Of a stretch of 64,000 nucleotides of DNA, positions 9,014 to 18,307 are shown piece by piece. A program made the translations under genes and the position numbers. The stretch is taken from the NCBI RefSeq assembly GCF_001458735.1, contig NZ_CZQA01000001.1, positions 1,674,001-1,738,000 on the forward strand, in the 5' to 3' direction. How positions within the stretch are numbered: the first letter of the stretch is position 1; every line of letters starts with the position of its first letter. The DNA is from Candidatus Nitrospira nitrosa. GTDB taxonomy: Bacteria > Nitrospirota > Nitrospiria > Nitrospirales > Nitrospiraceae. The notes beneath the pieces are model-generated. The model made no database searches and had not been told where the DNA came from. It worked only from the letters and a program-made list of their open reading frames with translations.

Positions 9014-12000
9014 TCGAGCGGCTGATCCGTACCTCGCTGGAACAGCGGGTCATCGTGCTGTTGGCGGCGGTCGTCGTGAGTATCGGTGGAGTGGTTGCGT
9101 TCCGTCATCTGCCGATCGATGCGTTTCCTGATGTGACACCGGTCCAAGTCCAAGTCATTACCCGCGTCCCGTCTCTGGCGCCACCAGAAATCGAGCGCCT
9201 CGTGACGTTTCCACTTGAGATCGAATTGATTAACTTACCAGGGAAAACAGACCTCCGATCGGTTTCACGGTTCGGGATTTCTGTGATCACGGTGGTGTTT
9301 GAGGAGTCGGTCGATAGCTATTTTGCCAGGCAGTTGGTTTTGGAACGGCTGGTTCAGATCCGTGCACAGTTGCCGCCGGGGGCTGACCCCGTCCTCGGGC
9401 CTGTGAGTACCGGGCTCAGCGAAGTCTTCATGTACCTCGTGGAGGGGCCATCACAGAGCCTTCAGGAATTACGGACGCTTCATGACTGGGTGATTCGTCC
9501 GATGCTGCGGGCTGTGCCAGGGCTGGCGGATGTCGATACCCTGGGTGGACTATCGAAGCAGTACCACGTGCTCGTGGATCCTAATCGCTTGACCAGCTTG
9601 GGTCTGACATTGCGACAGGTTCAGGCAGCGGTGACCGAGAATAACCAAAATGCAGGCGGCAGTTACATCGAGCGAGGCGGCGATAAGTTGGTGGTCTATG
9701 GCCAGGGGCTGGCACGTTCGGCTGAAGATCTGGAACGCATTGTCGTGACGGCCCGGCAGGGAACGCCGATTTACCTACGGGATGTGGCGGAAATTCGTCA
9801 GGGACATGCGGTTCGTTTGGGAGGGGTCACACGAGACGGAACCGGCGAAGTGATGCAAGGTATCGCCGTCATGCTGCGCGGGGGAAATAGTCGACAAGTT
9901 GTTTCCGCCGTAAAGGAGAAGGTGGGAGTGATCAATCGGCTGTTGCCGGATGGTGTCACCATCAGGTCGTTCTATGACCGTATTGAACTCGTGACCCGGG
10001 CGCTTGAAACGGTCGAGCGGGCTTTGCTGGAGGGTGCCGTTGTTGTGGTTCTCGTGCTCTATCTGTTTCTGCGAAATCTGCGAGGTGCGCTGGTCGTCGC
10101 CCTGACCTTACCGCTTGCGACGCTGACCACGTTCTTGATTATGCAACGGATCGGGCTCTCGGCAAATCTGATGTCTTTGGGCGGGTTGGCCATTTCACTG
10201 GGGATGATCGTCGACGCCGCGATTGTGCAGGTGGAAAATATCGAACGGCATTTGAGCGAACGTTCCAACGAACACACCTCGTTCGCCACCGTATCGGAAC
10301 GGCTTCCCCTGGTGCTTCGGGCCGTGCTGGAGGTGCGACGGCCGAGCCTGTTTGGAGAATTGATCATCGCGCTCACCTTCGTTCCCTTGCTCACGCTCCA
10401 AGGGATTGAAGGCAAGATGTTTATTCCGCTGGCTATGACGGTGGTCATCGTTCTTCTGAGTTCCCTCGCGCTCTCGATGACGGTCGTACCGGTGTTGGCG
10501 GTCGTATTCATGCGGCCGCGATCCGTGGGGGAGGCAGGGGCGGTCTTGGCAACAGGTCGGAAACTGTATCGGCAACTGTTGGAGATAGCCATTCGTCGAA
10601 CGTCCGTGATTGTGACGGGAGCCGCCATGGTGCTGGTGGGAGGTGTCGCGCTCATACCCTATATCGGACGCGAGTTCGTGCCGATCATGGACGAAGGATC
10701 GATTGTGGTGAATTTGGTGCGGCTGCCGAGCATCGGTCTCACCGAATCACTGAAGATTTCTGGGCAGGTCGAGCGGTTGTTGCTGGAGCTTCAGGATGTG
10801 CGTTCGGTAGTGACCCGCACCGGCGCCAATGAATTAGGGACGGATCCGATGGGAATGGAGCTCAGCGACATGTATGTCTTGCTCAGGCCGGAATCCGAGT
10901 GGAAGGCCCGCAGCAAACATGAAATTGAACAACTGATACGTCAGCGACTGGGACAGGTGCCAGGCATTGCCTTCGGGTTGTCACAGCCGATCGCGATGCG
11001 TGTGGACGAACTGGTGTCCGGCGTTCGTTCGCAGGTGGCAGTCAAGCTCTTCGGAGATGACCTCGATATCTTGCGGGCGAAAGCGGATGAGATCGCTCGT
11101 GTGCTGCGCCAAGTGAAGGGCATCTCCGATCTTCGCGTCGAACAAGTCTCGGGACTTTACTATTTGAAGCTCGACGTCGATCGATCCAAGGTGGCGCGTC
11201 ATGGAATCAATGTGGCCAATATCACGGAAGTGATCGAAGCCGTCGGTGCCGGGATCCGTGCCGGAGACGTCTATGAAGGGCAACGGCGATTTCCAATCCT
11301 GGTGCGATTTCCAGATGACCGACGAGGCGACATTGACTCAATTAAGGCCCTCTGGGTGACGGCACAGGACGGCGCTCGGATCCCTTTGCGGGAGTTGGCT
11401 GATATTCAAATCGTGGAAGGGCCGGCTCAAATCAGCCGTGAACAGGCCAGCCGACGAGTGGTGATCGAGGCAAACGTGGTCGGGAGAGACCTGGTCGGGG
11501 CTGTGGAGGAAGCTCAGGGAGCCGTGGCCGGTCGGGTGCAATTGCCGCCTGGTTACTATGTGACTTGGGGAGGACAATTTGAAAATCAGCAACGGGCGAT
11601 GGCTCGTCTGGCAATTGTGGTTCCGGTGGTCATCGGTCTGATTGGGTTGCTCTTGTTTCTCACATTCGGAAATCTCAGGCAGGCAGCGCTTATTCTCCTG
11701 GCGATCCCCTTTTCGATGGTCGGTGGTCTGGTCGCGCTGCTCATCGGGGGACTCTATCTGTCGGTTCCAGCCTCCGTCGGTTTCATCGCGCTGTTCGGCG
11801 TCGCGGTGCTCAACGGAGTGGTGAAGATCGCTTACATCAACCAATTGCGACAACAGGGGCTGTCCCTCGATGAGGCGGTTGTGACCGGCATGGTCCTACG
11901 GCTTCGTCCGATCTTGATGACGGCACTGGTCGCGGCTTTGGGGCTGACACCGCTGTTGTTGGCAAGTGGGCCTGGCTCGGAAATTCAGCGGCCGCTGGCA

Positions 12001-12120
12001 ACCGTGGTGATCGGCGGATTGATGTCATCGACCCTGTTGACGTTGATCGTGTTGCCGGTGTTGTATCGGTGGATTGAGGAACGTGTCGAGAAGAAAACCC
12101 GAGGCGTCGCGCTTTCATGA
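9010..12120 (+). CDS. czcA: Heavy-metal efflux RND pump (CzcA/CusA family)
   Basis: Proton-driven inner-membrane pump of 1036 aa, full length for the HME-RND family. It starts at GTG 9010, overlapping the adaptor stop by 4 nt. N-terminal TM1 is followed by FPDVTPVQVQV and APPEIERLVTFPLE, typical of CzcA proteins. The TM4 relay region reads SLGMIVDAAIVQVENIERHL, with the buried Asp of the proton pathway. The motif DELVSGVRSQVAVKLFGDD in the second porter half is also family-typical. No CzcC-type outer-membrane gene is adjacent, so the channel must be encoded elsewhere or shared. Divalent (Co/Zn/Cd) versus monovalent (Cu/Ag) transport is not resolved; the surrounding copper genes favour copper only by context. 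Confidence 0.93.
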   Translation: MIERLIRTSLEQRVIVLLAAVVVSIGGVVAFRHLPIDAFPDVTPVQVQVITRVPSLAPPEIERLVTFPLEIELINLPGKTDLRSVSRFGISVITVVFEESVDSYFARQLVLERLVQIRAQLPPGADPVLGPVSTGLSEVFMYLVEGPSQSLQELRTLHDWVIRPMLRAVPGLADVDTLGGLSKQYHVLVDPNRLTSLGLTLRQVQAAVTENNQNAGGSYIERGGDKLVVYGQGLARSAEDLERIVVTARQGTPIYLRDVAEIRQGHAVRLGGVTRDGTGEVMQGIAVMLRGGNSRQVVSAVKEKVGVINRLLPDGVTIRSFYDRIELVTRALETVERALLEGAVVVVLVLYLFLRNLRGALVVALTLPLATLTTFLIMQRIGLSANLMSLGGLAISLGMIVDAAIVQVENIERHLSERSNEHTSFATVSERLPLVLRAVLEVRRPSLFGELIIALTFVPLLTLQGIEGKMFIPLAMTVVIVLLSSLALSMTVVPVLAVVFMRPRSVGEAGAVLATGRKLYRQLLEIAIRRTSVIVTGAAMVLVGGVALIPYIGREFVPIMDEGSIVVNLVRLPSIGLTESLKISGQVERLLLELQDVRSVVTRTGANELGTDPMGMELSDMYVLLRPESEWKARSKHEIEQLIRQRLGQVPGIAFGLSQPIAMRVDELVSGVRSQVAVKLFGDDLDILRAKADEIARVLRQVKGISDLRVEQVSGLYYLKLDVDRSKVARHGINVANITEVIEAVGAGIRAGDVYEGQRRFPILVRFPDDRRGDIDSIKALWVTAQDGARIPLRELADIQIVEGPAQISREQASRRVVIEANVVGRDLVGAVEEAQGAVAGRVQLPPGYYVTWGGQFENQQRAMARLAIVVPVVIGLIGLLLFLTFGNLRQAALILLAIPFSMVGGLVALLIGGLYLSVPASVGFIALFGVAVLNGVVKIAYINQLRQQGLSLDEAVVTGMVLRLRPILMTALVAALGLTPLLLASGPGSEIQRPLATVVIGGLMSSTLLTLIVLPVLYRWIEERVEKKTRGVALS

Positions 12121-12174
12121 TCTCCGATAGGGTTCGCTTGTGGGACACGAATATTGTCGGCGAAGGAGGTAGCG

Positions 12175-12504
12175 ATGTCGCTTCCTAGCTCAATCGGGCT
12201 TTTTATCCTGGCCGGTTTGTGTGAAATCGGTGGCGGGTATTTGATATGGCTTGCGATCAGGGAAAACCAACATTGGTTGTATGCTGCAGCGGGCGCGTTG
12301 GTACTGAGTCTGTATGGAATTATTCCCACCCTGCAGCCGGCTCACTTCAGCCGTGTTTATGCGGCATATGGCGGCATGTTTATCGTGCTGTCCTTACTCT
12401 GGGGATGGGGCATCGACGGAGTTCGGCCGGATCGTTATGATGCGGTAGGGGCTCTGCTCTGTTTGGTCGGCATGATCGTCATGATGTACGCTCCTCGGAC
12501 ATGA
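12175..12504 (+). CDS. ynfA: YnfA (UPF0060) family small membrane protein
   Basis: A 109-aa protein with four hydrophobic segments. The family block GLCEIGGGYLIWLAIRE is at the N-terminus, PTLQPAHFSRVYAAYGGMFI in the middle and RYDAVGALLCLVGMIVMMYAPR at the end. I start at ATG 12175 because AAGGAGGT (12163-12170) is 4 nt upstream; the frame opens earlier at 12154. YnfA resembles small multidrug-resistance transporters and often travels with metal or drug efflux genes. It follows the RND pump by about 55 nt on the same strand and may be the last gene of that operon. Confidence 0.92.
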   Translation: MSLPSSIGLFILAGLCEIGGGYLIWLAIRENQHWLYAAAGALVLSLYGIIPTLQPAHFSRVYAAYGGMFIVLSLLWGWGIDGVRPDRYDAVGALLCLVGMIVMMYAPRT

Positions 12505-12600
12505 CGGAAGGGACAGCGGGTGGAACGGATGAGCGAGCCCGGGATCTCTAGTCGAACGGCAACGCAGTTGGCATAAACGAAAGACCGTAAGAACCCTTGC

Positions 12601-13266
12601 TCAGCGTTCAATCTGGAGCTTCAAATCATCAAAATAGGTCACGGCATCTGATTTGGTCCAGAGTCCGATCTGGCCGGTCGTAAAGGTCTGATCGCAGAGG
12701 TCAAATACCTGCTTCCCGTCAAAAAAGACTCGAATCTGACATCCATTCGTGATCACGCGAAGACGATGCCACTGGCGGACATCAATGATCTGATCGAAGT
12801 TCTTCAGCATATGCCGGACGCCCTTCACGACCCGATAGATGCGAATATTCTGCTCCAGCGGATTGGCTCTCGTCAGGTAGTAGTTGCGGTCGTCAGTGGC
12901 CCGCCAGATGAGGCCGCCTCCCATATCGGCTTTCCCGTCGATCGGCAAGAGTGAGACGTGAAGCTCGAGGTCGGATGCCGTGGTCCCATTCATGAGCACC
13001 GTTTTATACGCATGTTCGGCCCCCTTTCTCAGGAGCTGAGCCAGCACGTGCGGAGAGCTCTTGGCCTGATCGGTCTGAATCACTTTCCATTCTCCGGCAG
13101 GCCGCCCATCAAACAAGGTGCCCACCTGGAACTCAGCGGGAAGTGTATCCGTGGGATCATTGTCGAAGGTCCACACGTGGGTTGTATTCTCTCCGGAGGC
13201 CCCGCTCGCCGGCATGGCTATCACCAGCAGGCTAAACAGGAGAAGTTGTTGGAGTGAGAAGCTCAT
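12601..13266 (-). CDS. Secreted concanavalin-A-like (DUF1080/LamG-type) protein
   Basis: A 221-aa exported protein with signal peptide LLLFSLLVIAMPASGASG. The body has the jelly-roll pattern of the DUF1080/LamG group (the '3-keto-disaccharide hydrolase' family): GGGLIWRATDDRNYYLTRANPL, then a carbohydrate-type WHRLRV, FFDGKQVFDL and GQIGLWTKSDAVTYFDDL near the C-terminus. Enzymatic activity is not shown; many members are binding modules. It lies 3 nt downstream of the 13270-14007 gene on the same strand, so the two are almost certainly co-transcribed. Confidence 0.75.
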   Translation of the reverse strand: MSFSLQQLLLFSLLVIAMPASGASGENTTHVWTFDNDPTDTLPAEFQVGTLFDGRPAGEWKVIQTDQAKSSPHVLAQLLRKGAEHAYKTVLMNGTTASDLELHVSLLPIDGKADMGGGLIWRATDDRNYYLTRANPLEQNIRIYRVVKGVRHMLKNFDQIIDVRQWHRLRVITNGCQIRVFFDGKQVFDLCDQTFTTGQIGLWTKSDAVTYFDDLKLQIER

Positions 13267-13269
13267 AGC

Positions 13270-14007
13270 TCAGAGCCAGGTGACTTCTTCCCAACAGAGG
13301 TGGACAAAGGTCTCAAAGGGGGGAAAGTTGTCGACGTTTTGTTCTTTCGACCGCACCCACAGATCGATTTCCATACCGGCCGGGTCGGTTTCGCCGCCTG
13401 GCAGGATGCGTTTAGTTGGGTAGCGGACCTCGTGGGTCTTGGGATCCCGTGAGCGCTCCATCACCATGAAGTGTGCGTCGTAGTCTTTGTAGAGCACTTG
13501 GTCATCCCGATACATCGTGGCGGTACCCCAGCCGCCCAAGTACAACCAGGTTTTCGGATAGAGGGGGTCACCGTTGTTGGAATCCCCATGCTCATAGATC
13601 CTGGTGGCAATGCCGCCGTCCTGGAACGGAGCTTTCCCAGCAAATCGATCAAATACGATTCGATATCGAGTAGAACCTTCAATGAATTTGGCTACCACTT
13701 GCCCAGTGTTGGTTAGTTCATTCACCTCGATGTCAATGGCCCCTTTTACAGACGTCAGATGTTTACCTCGGTAGTCGAGGTGGTCCCAGGGGGGACTATC
13801 GCTCATGCTGCCGATGAGAGTTGCCCGATCCCCCTTGAGGCGAAACTCGCCTGAATAGTAAGGATGTTCAGTGGCTTTAAAAGTCCTGGTGCCTTCATCT
13901 CCCTTGGGGGTTCCAAACTTGCCCTCTTCGGCTTGTCCTGAAGCGGTAAGAATTTCTGCACCAGTCATAAGCAGAATAAGTGCCAGAACGTTTGCGAGAC
14001 GTGTCAT
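13270..14007 (-). CDS. Secreted protein of unknown function
   Basis: Not recognised. 245 aa from the ATG at 14007, chosen because GGGGAGG sits 4 nt upstream on the minus strand. A signal peptide is visible (LANVLALILLMTGAEILTASG). The mature part is beta-rich and polar, with a Gly/Asp region (FQDGGIATRIYEHGDSNNGD) and a Trp-rich centre (YLGGWGTATMY). No catalytic motif stands out. It forms a two-gene operon with the DUF1080-like protein (3-nt gap), suggesting the two act together outside the cytoplasm. Confidence 0.7.
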   Translation of the reverse strand: MTRLANVLALILLMTGAEILTASGQAEEGKFGTPKGDEGTRTFKATEHPYYSGEFRLKGDRATLIGSMSDSPPWDHLDYRGKHLTSVKGAIDIEVNELTNTGQVVAKFIEGSTRYRIVFDRFAGKAPFQDGGIATRIYEHGDSNNGDPLYPKTWLYLGGWGTATMYRDDQVLYKDYDAHFMVMERSRDPKTHEVRYPTKRILPGGETDPAGMEIDLWVRSKEQNVDNFPPFETFVHLCWEEVTWL

Positions 14008-14326
14008 CGTGCCTCCCCTTGACGATAGCCACATTCATCAGCTGAATCACAGAAGATGAAGCCTCGATTGATCATGGTAACACAGGGGTGCGACTGCCTT
14101 ACAGTACGCTATGTTGGCGGCGCTCAGGCTCACACGGTATTTACAGGCCTTGTGACGGTGGGTACTATCGTAGTCATGAGTCGCGCAATGGGTCAGCAGA
14201 AGGTCTCATCGCAGGAATTCAATGACGTCATAGTGAATTGTGAATGCGTGTGCTCATTGTGCGTGATAAGCTGGCGCACGATATTGCGATGATTTCAGAA
14301 TAGTAGGTTAGATAGAAGGCGTATCA
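14008..14326. other. Intergenic region between divergent genes
   Basis: This 319-nt gap separates the minus-strand secreted-protein gene from the plus-strand protease. A 78-codon frame at 14056-14292 has no ribosome-binding site and no recognisable product, so I do not call it. Promoters for both divergent genes are expected here but I cannot place them confidently. Confidence 0.5.
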
Positions 14327-15742
14327 GTGCAAAGAAGCCTAGGAAGTGTCGTGCAGGGTGTGGCCTGCGGAATCTTTGTTGGTCTGGTGGTTCCTGGTTT
14401 AGGACTGGCCGGGACGCAACAGATCCCTCCAGCAACCGGTCACGATTTGCAGGGGCAGGTCAAGGCGACCGCCAATAAAGTGATTCCGGCGGTGGTCAGC
14501 ATTGCGTCCACGGTCATGGTGCGTGATCAGTCGTTCAGCGACGAAGCCTTGCCGTTCGGTCTGTTTAAGGAGCCACCCGCCCGCCGGCAGTACGGGCAAG
14601 GGTCCGGTGTGATCGTGACGCCGGATGGCTATATTGTGACCAACAATCATGTCGTGGCTGACGCCGTCGATGTTGAAGTGATTTTAGCGGATCGTCGCCA
14701 ATACAAGGGGAAGGTGGTGGCGACGGACCCTAAGACCGATGTGGCGGTGGTGAAGATCCATGCGTCGAATCTTCCAACCGCGGCCTGGGGGGATTCGAGC
14801 CAACTGGCTGTCGGCGACTTTGTGCTCGCGATCGGGAACCCCTTGGGATTGAGCCGTACCGTCACGTTCGGCATTGTGAGTGCGGTCGGGCGGGCCGATG
14901 TTGGCGTGGCGGATTTTGAAGACTTCATCCAGACGGATGCGCCGATCAACCCGGGCAATTCCGGGGGAGCTCTGGTCAATACAAATGGTGAGTTGGTCGG
15001 CATCAATACGGCGATCGCCAGCCCCACCGGTGGCAGTGTGGGCGTCGGGTTTGCCATTCCCAGCAACATGGCCCGTGCCGCCATGCAGAGCCTCATCAAG
15101 ACGGGCCGCGTGGTGCGCGGTTTTCTGGGCGCGTCGACGCAGGATGTCAGCTCCCCTTTAGGAAAGATCTTTCGCCTCCCGGACGTCAAGGGCGCAATCG
15201 TGACGGACGTGCATGCCAAGGGATCCGCTGAACGGGCCGGCTTGAAACGCGGCGATGTCGTGGTGCGTTTCGATGGGCGGGAGATTATGGACAGCGGCCA
15301 ATTACGCAACCTGGTGGCGCAAGCGCCGATCGGGAGTAAACATCGTGTGGATCTCATTCGAGACGGCAAGCAATACCAGGCCGATCTGGTTATTCAGGAA
15401 GCGCCGCGTGAACGGCCGAAGAAAAGTCAGGCGGCCTCCTCAACCGCCTCGACCGTGCATCCGTTGGCGGGCGTGGTCTTCGACGATGTGACGCCTCCCT
15501 TGGCCCGGCAGATGGATTTGCCGGTGAGCAGCGGCGTGGTTGTGACAGATATTGAAGAAGGCAGTCTTGCCGAAGCCTCCGGTTTGCAACCGGGTGATGT
15601 CGTCCTGGAACTAAACCGACAGCACATCAACAGTTTTGCGATTCTCCAACGTCTTGCCGAACCCATCAAGCCAACCGATCTTGCTCTCTTGCTCGTGAAT
15701 CGCCAGGGGAATGTCATGTACGTTCCGATTCAGGGAGAGTAG
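14327..15742 (+). CDS. degP: Do/HtrA family periplasmic serine protease with two PDZ domains
   Basis: Periplasmic protein-quality-control protease of 471 aa, starting at GTG 14327 with AGAAGG 7 nt upstream. A signal peptide (about 1-30) leads into the trypsin-like domain with triad His108 (VTNNHVV), Asp138 (DPKTDVAVVKI) and Ser212 (NPGNSGGAL). PDZ1 spans roughly 265-360 (GAIVTDVHAKGSAERAGLKR) and PDZ2 roughly 380-465 (SGVVVTDIEEGSLAEASGLQ). The architecture fits DegP/DegQ/MucD; paralogues cannot be separated by eye, so the symbol is approximate. It appears to be a single-gene unit. Confidence 0.93.
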   Translation: MQRSLGSVVQGVACGIFVGLVVPGLGLAGTQQIPPATGHDLQGQVKATANKVIPAVVSIASTVMVRDQSFSDEALPFGLFKEPPARRQYGQGSGVIVTPDGYIVTNNHVVADAVDVEVILADRRQYKGKVVATDPKTDVAVVKIHASNLPTAAWGDSSQLAVGDFVLAIGNPLGLSRTVTFGIVSAVGRADVGVADFEDFIQTDAPINPGNSGGALVNTNGELVGINTAIASPTGGSVGVGFAIPSNMARAAMQSLIKTGRVVRGFLGASTQDVSSPLGKIFRLPDVKGAIVTDVHAKGSAERAGLKRGDVVVRFDGREIMDSGQLRNLVAQAPIGSKHRVDLIRDGKQYQADLVIQEAPRERPKKSQAASSTASTVHPLAGVVFDDVTPPLARQMDLPVSSGVVVTDIEEGSLAEASGLQPGDVVLELNRQHINSFAILQRLAEPIKPTDLALLLVNRQGNVMYVPIQGE

Positions 15743-15870
15743 GGATCGAGACGGCTTCTGCCAGCAAGACAGAGGCCGCGAGATTTGAAGCCCCGACAGG
15801 GTCAGAGTCTATGGGTCACAATAGTTCCTCATCGTTTCAATCTTAATCAGTTACAGAGGAGGCAGAGAAA

Positions 15871-15890
15871 GATAAAGATAAAGATAAAGA
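15871..15890 (+). repeat. Short GATAAA tandem repeat
   Basis: Three GATAAA units and a partial fourth stand in the gap between the protease gene and the convergent membrane-protein gene. This is a simple-sequence tract in non-coding DNA; no function is evident. Confidence 0.6.
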
Positions 15891-15945
15891 CCTGGTGATA
15901 CCAGGCTGGACAGGATAGTTCTGCCACAGTTGAGCAGCACTACAA

Positions 15946-16878
15946 TTAGGGGAGACGCACGCCGTTCCTCCTTAGGAATCGACGGAGGATCCTGTAACAA
16001 TACGGTAAGAGTATTGAAAGACCGAGAAAAGATAAGATTCCATTACGAGTTTTGGTTATTTCTTCATAGCGCCTAATTTCGTCCCCTATCAAGAAAACTC
16101 CAGGTGGCCATAAATGATCTATAAGGCTGTCCGAAAATATGCTCGACACTACAAACGTGGTAGAGCCGATGAGAAGAAGTGTACTGAAAAGGTACGTGTC
16201 GTGGACAATGAAGCGGCTAAAAGTGAGTGGCTGGGTCGCGGGGTTTCTTTTGCTCCAAGAATTGCGGTACTGCCAATAAAGAAGAAGCCCAATAACTGTA
16301 ACGGCAGTGCAAGCTGTAAAAAATGAAACAATTACCTGCCATGCCCAACGCGGTAATCCGTAGTTGATGAGCATGCTTTCCATATGCTTTGTAATGTCTG
16401 CCTGGGTGAGATAGACCCAGTCACGGCTATTGCCTGATATGGCATATGCAAGGCCTTCATCAAAAGCCCTTGTCGAAAATTCAAGCTCGATTCTTGGACC
16501 ACCGTAATGCGGCGAGCATTCGATGGAATTCAATTTCATCGAAATATAGACAATGGTCTGCGGACCTCTGTTCATTTCGCTCAGAATTGGTTCAAGGTCC
16601 TCGGTTTCATAAGAGGTGTTATCTGAAAATTTTGCCTGATACAGAACCCTTTTATTCTGGCATGTTTCCGATCCTCTCTTTTCAATAAGTTCTCTGAGTT
16701 TCCTTATGCTCTTCTCATCTGCGAGAAACGGCTGCTTGATCCGGTTCGACACCGAAATTTGCAATGTGGAGGGCTTAGGCTCTTCGGCTAGAATTTCAGA
16801 ATGGCTTAATCCCAGTATCAGTATTGGGATTAGCAGTCGTATGAATATGACTGAAGTCATTTGATGAGGGAGAATCAT
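15946..16878 (-). CDS. Membrane protein of unknown function
   Basis: Not recognised. From ATG 16878 (GGGAGA 9 nt upstream on the minus strand) the product is 310 aa; the frame extends to a GTG at 16911. A signal-like helix (VIFIRLLIPILILGL) is followed by an extracytoplasmic domain of about 150 aa with three Cys, then three transmembrane helices in the C-terminal half and a strongly basic tail (RILRRFLRRNGVRLP). It looks less GC-rich than neighbouring genes and has no same-strand partner, so it may be a recent acquisition. Confidence 0.6.
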   Translation of the reverse strand: MILPHQMTSVIFIRLLIPILILGLSHSEILAEEPKPSTLQISVSNRIKQPFLADEKSIRKLRELIEKRGSETCQNKRVLYQAKFSDNTSYETEDLEPILSEMNRGPQTIVYISMKLNSIECSPHYGGPRIELEFSTRAFDEGLAYAISGNSRDWVYLTQADITKHMESMLINYGLPRWAWQVIVSFFTACTAVTVIGLLLYWQYRNSWSKRNPATQPLTFSRFIVHDTYLFSTLLLIGSTTFVVSSIFSDSLIDHLWPPGVFLIGDEIRRYEEITKTRNGILSFLGLSILLPYCYRILRRFLRRNGVRLP

Positions 16879-17172
16879 ATACCAGATTTCTCCCGCAAGG
16901 AAACTCTGCACTCAGAAGGTAGAGTTGCAGATTCGCAGCTTCTGCTGGTCTGATGGAAATATCAATTGCTTTACCTTGCACGACAAGCATTTGGTTTTTC
17001 CCGATTGAACCTGCTGCAATGGCTGAGGATCGAGGGGGGTGTTAGGTGAATCACGCGAGTGCGGTTGCGACTACCGCCAGCCTGGCGAGACCCGATCGGT
17101 TGTTTAAGGAGCTGTGGCGGAATCTTACGCAGAAAGTATGTCTGAAGCTCACATAGCAAAGGATAGAGTTGT

Positions 17173-17901
17173 ATGAGCGTGTCGACACAAGAGGTTGCCG
17201 TTATCGCCGGTGTGGGGCCTGGATTGGGTGCGTCTTTGGCGCGCAAGTTTGCCCGTGAAGGCTGCGCCATCGCGCTGTTGGCCCGTTCGGCTGATTTTTT
17301 GAACCGCCTGGCAGAGGAACTGCGTCAGTCTGGGGCGCGCGTGCTTCCAGTGTCGGCGGATCTGACGGATGCCGAAGCCGTGGCCAAGGCGTTTGCTCTG
17401 GTGCGTAGCAAGCTTGGGCCTGTCTCCATCCTGATCAATCATGTGGGCAGCGGAGTGTGGGGCGGGTTCAATGAGTTAACGGCGGAGGGGTTCAGGTCCA
17501 CGTGGGAACGATGCGCTCTGGCAGCCTTTCTCTGTTGCAAACAGGTCGTGCCCGATATGATTGCTCGCAGCGGTGGAAGCATTCTGTTTACGGGAGCTAC
17601 GTCATCCATCCGGGGGCGGAACGGTGCGCCTGCCTTTAGTAGCGCCAAGTTCGCCGTCCGCGGGTTGGCCGATTCCCTTGCGCGGGAGTTATGGCCGCAG
17701 GGTATCCATGTCGCACACATCCTTGTGGATGGGGTGATCGATACGGCTGCCGTGAGAGCCGAGCTGGCTGCTGGAACCAGCGAACCATTGCTGAATCCGG
17801 AGGACATGGCCGAGACCTATTGGGCGTTGACCAGGCAGAAGCCCGGCGCCTGGACCTTCGAGTTGGAATTGCGACCGCCAGGCGAGGCCTTTTTCGTGTA
17901 G
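17173..17901 (+). CDS. Atypical short-chain dehydrogenase/reductase (SDR) without catalytic Tyr
   Basis: A 242-aa Rossmann-fold protein. The N-terminal nucleotide-binding motif reads AGVGPGLGASLARKFAREG, and an Asp after strand 3 (SADLTDAE) follows the SDR plan. The usual YxxxK active site is replaced by FSSAK: the Lys is present but Tyr is Phe. The SDR_c10-like subgroup, which has the block ELWPQGIHVAHILVDGVIDT, is known to lack the normal tetrad. The protein may therefore bind NAD(P)H and a ligand without classical dehydrogenase chemistry. A purine-rich AAAGGA lies about 10 nt before the ATG. It appears monocistronic. Confidence 0.88.
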   Translation: MSVSTQEVAVIAGVGPGLGASLARKFAREGCAIALLARSADFLNRLAEELRQSGARVLPVSADLTDAEAVAKAFALVRSKLGPVSILINHVGSGVWGGFNELTAEGFRSTWERCALAAFLCCKQVVPDMIARSGGSILFTGATSSIRGRNGAPAFSSAKFAVRGLADSLARELWPQGIHVAHILVDGVIDTAAVRAELAAGTSEPLLNPEDMAETYWALTRQKPGAWTFELELRPPGEAFFV

Positions 17902-17985
17902 ACCGTTTCGGTTGTGACTGTTCATGCAGGATAGGATCAATGGAGGGTGCATTTAGCCTCACAGGGTTTCTCATGTGAGCGTCTG

Positions 17986-18103
17986 TCATATCGGGAATAG
18001 CTGAAGATCGAACACCCGTTCGGTGAACCAGACAAGTGCGATGGCAATCACAGCCAGTGAGCCGCCGGTGAGGACTAATCTTGGGTACGACCCAAAACGG
18101 ACA
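17986..18103 (-). pseudogene. Orphan 3' end of a hupE-like gene
   Basis: Read on the minus strand this encodes an intact C-terminal tail, SYPRLVLTGGSLAVIAIALV followed by WFTERVFDLQLFPI and a TGA at 17986-17988. The functional hupE-like gene at 19411-20532 ends with almost the same residues (SYPRLVLTGGSIAVIAIALV, WFTERAFDLQLFPV). DNA differences are mainly synonymous, so the two copies diverged as functional genes before this one was cut. Upstream homology fades near 18103-18115. The pair brackets the XRE/Fic module. Confidence 0.85.
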
Positions 18104-18115
18104 GACGGTTATTGT

Positions 18116-18307
18116 GACGTAGGTCCTTAATCGGACTATTTTTTCTGGCCTCTATTGGTAAGCCCTGCCGAGCTAATATTAATTAGTGCAGTTAAATCAT
18201 ATAGTTATTTAAATTTAATACTGAAAGAAATAAATTAAATGACATATTAATACTGTGAGCGGTATATTTATGCATATATTGAGATTGTAAATAGTATAAT
18301 TATTTCC
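18116..18307. promoter_or_regulatory. AT-rich region upstream of the XRE/Fic module
   Basis: This stretch is far more AT-rich than the rest of the window (for example around 18170-18300). It starts near a weak hairpin with a T-run (GTCC...GGAC, then TATTTTTT, at about 18122-18142) and ends at the ATG of the XRE gene. It probably contains the promoter and operator autoregulated by that protein. No clean -35/-10 pair or palindrome can be assigned. Confidence 0.5.

Noticed and set aside
9010-12120. Could the CzcA-like pump be assigned to copper/silver (CusA)?
   Set aside because: Copper neighbours suggest it, but I could not identify the methionine relay of CusA with confidence, so specificity is left open.
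14056-14292. 78-codon plus-strand frame upstream of the HtrA-type gene
   Set aside because: No ribosome-binding site, no recognisable protein character, and it lies in a divergent promoter region.
18122-18142. Boundary repeat of the XRE/Fic insertion
   Set aside because: TTAATCGG near 18127 and TTAATCCG near 19402 are similar but too short and imperfect to be called attachment sites.
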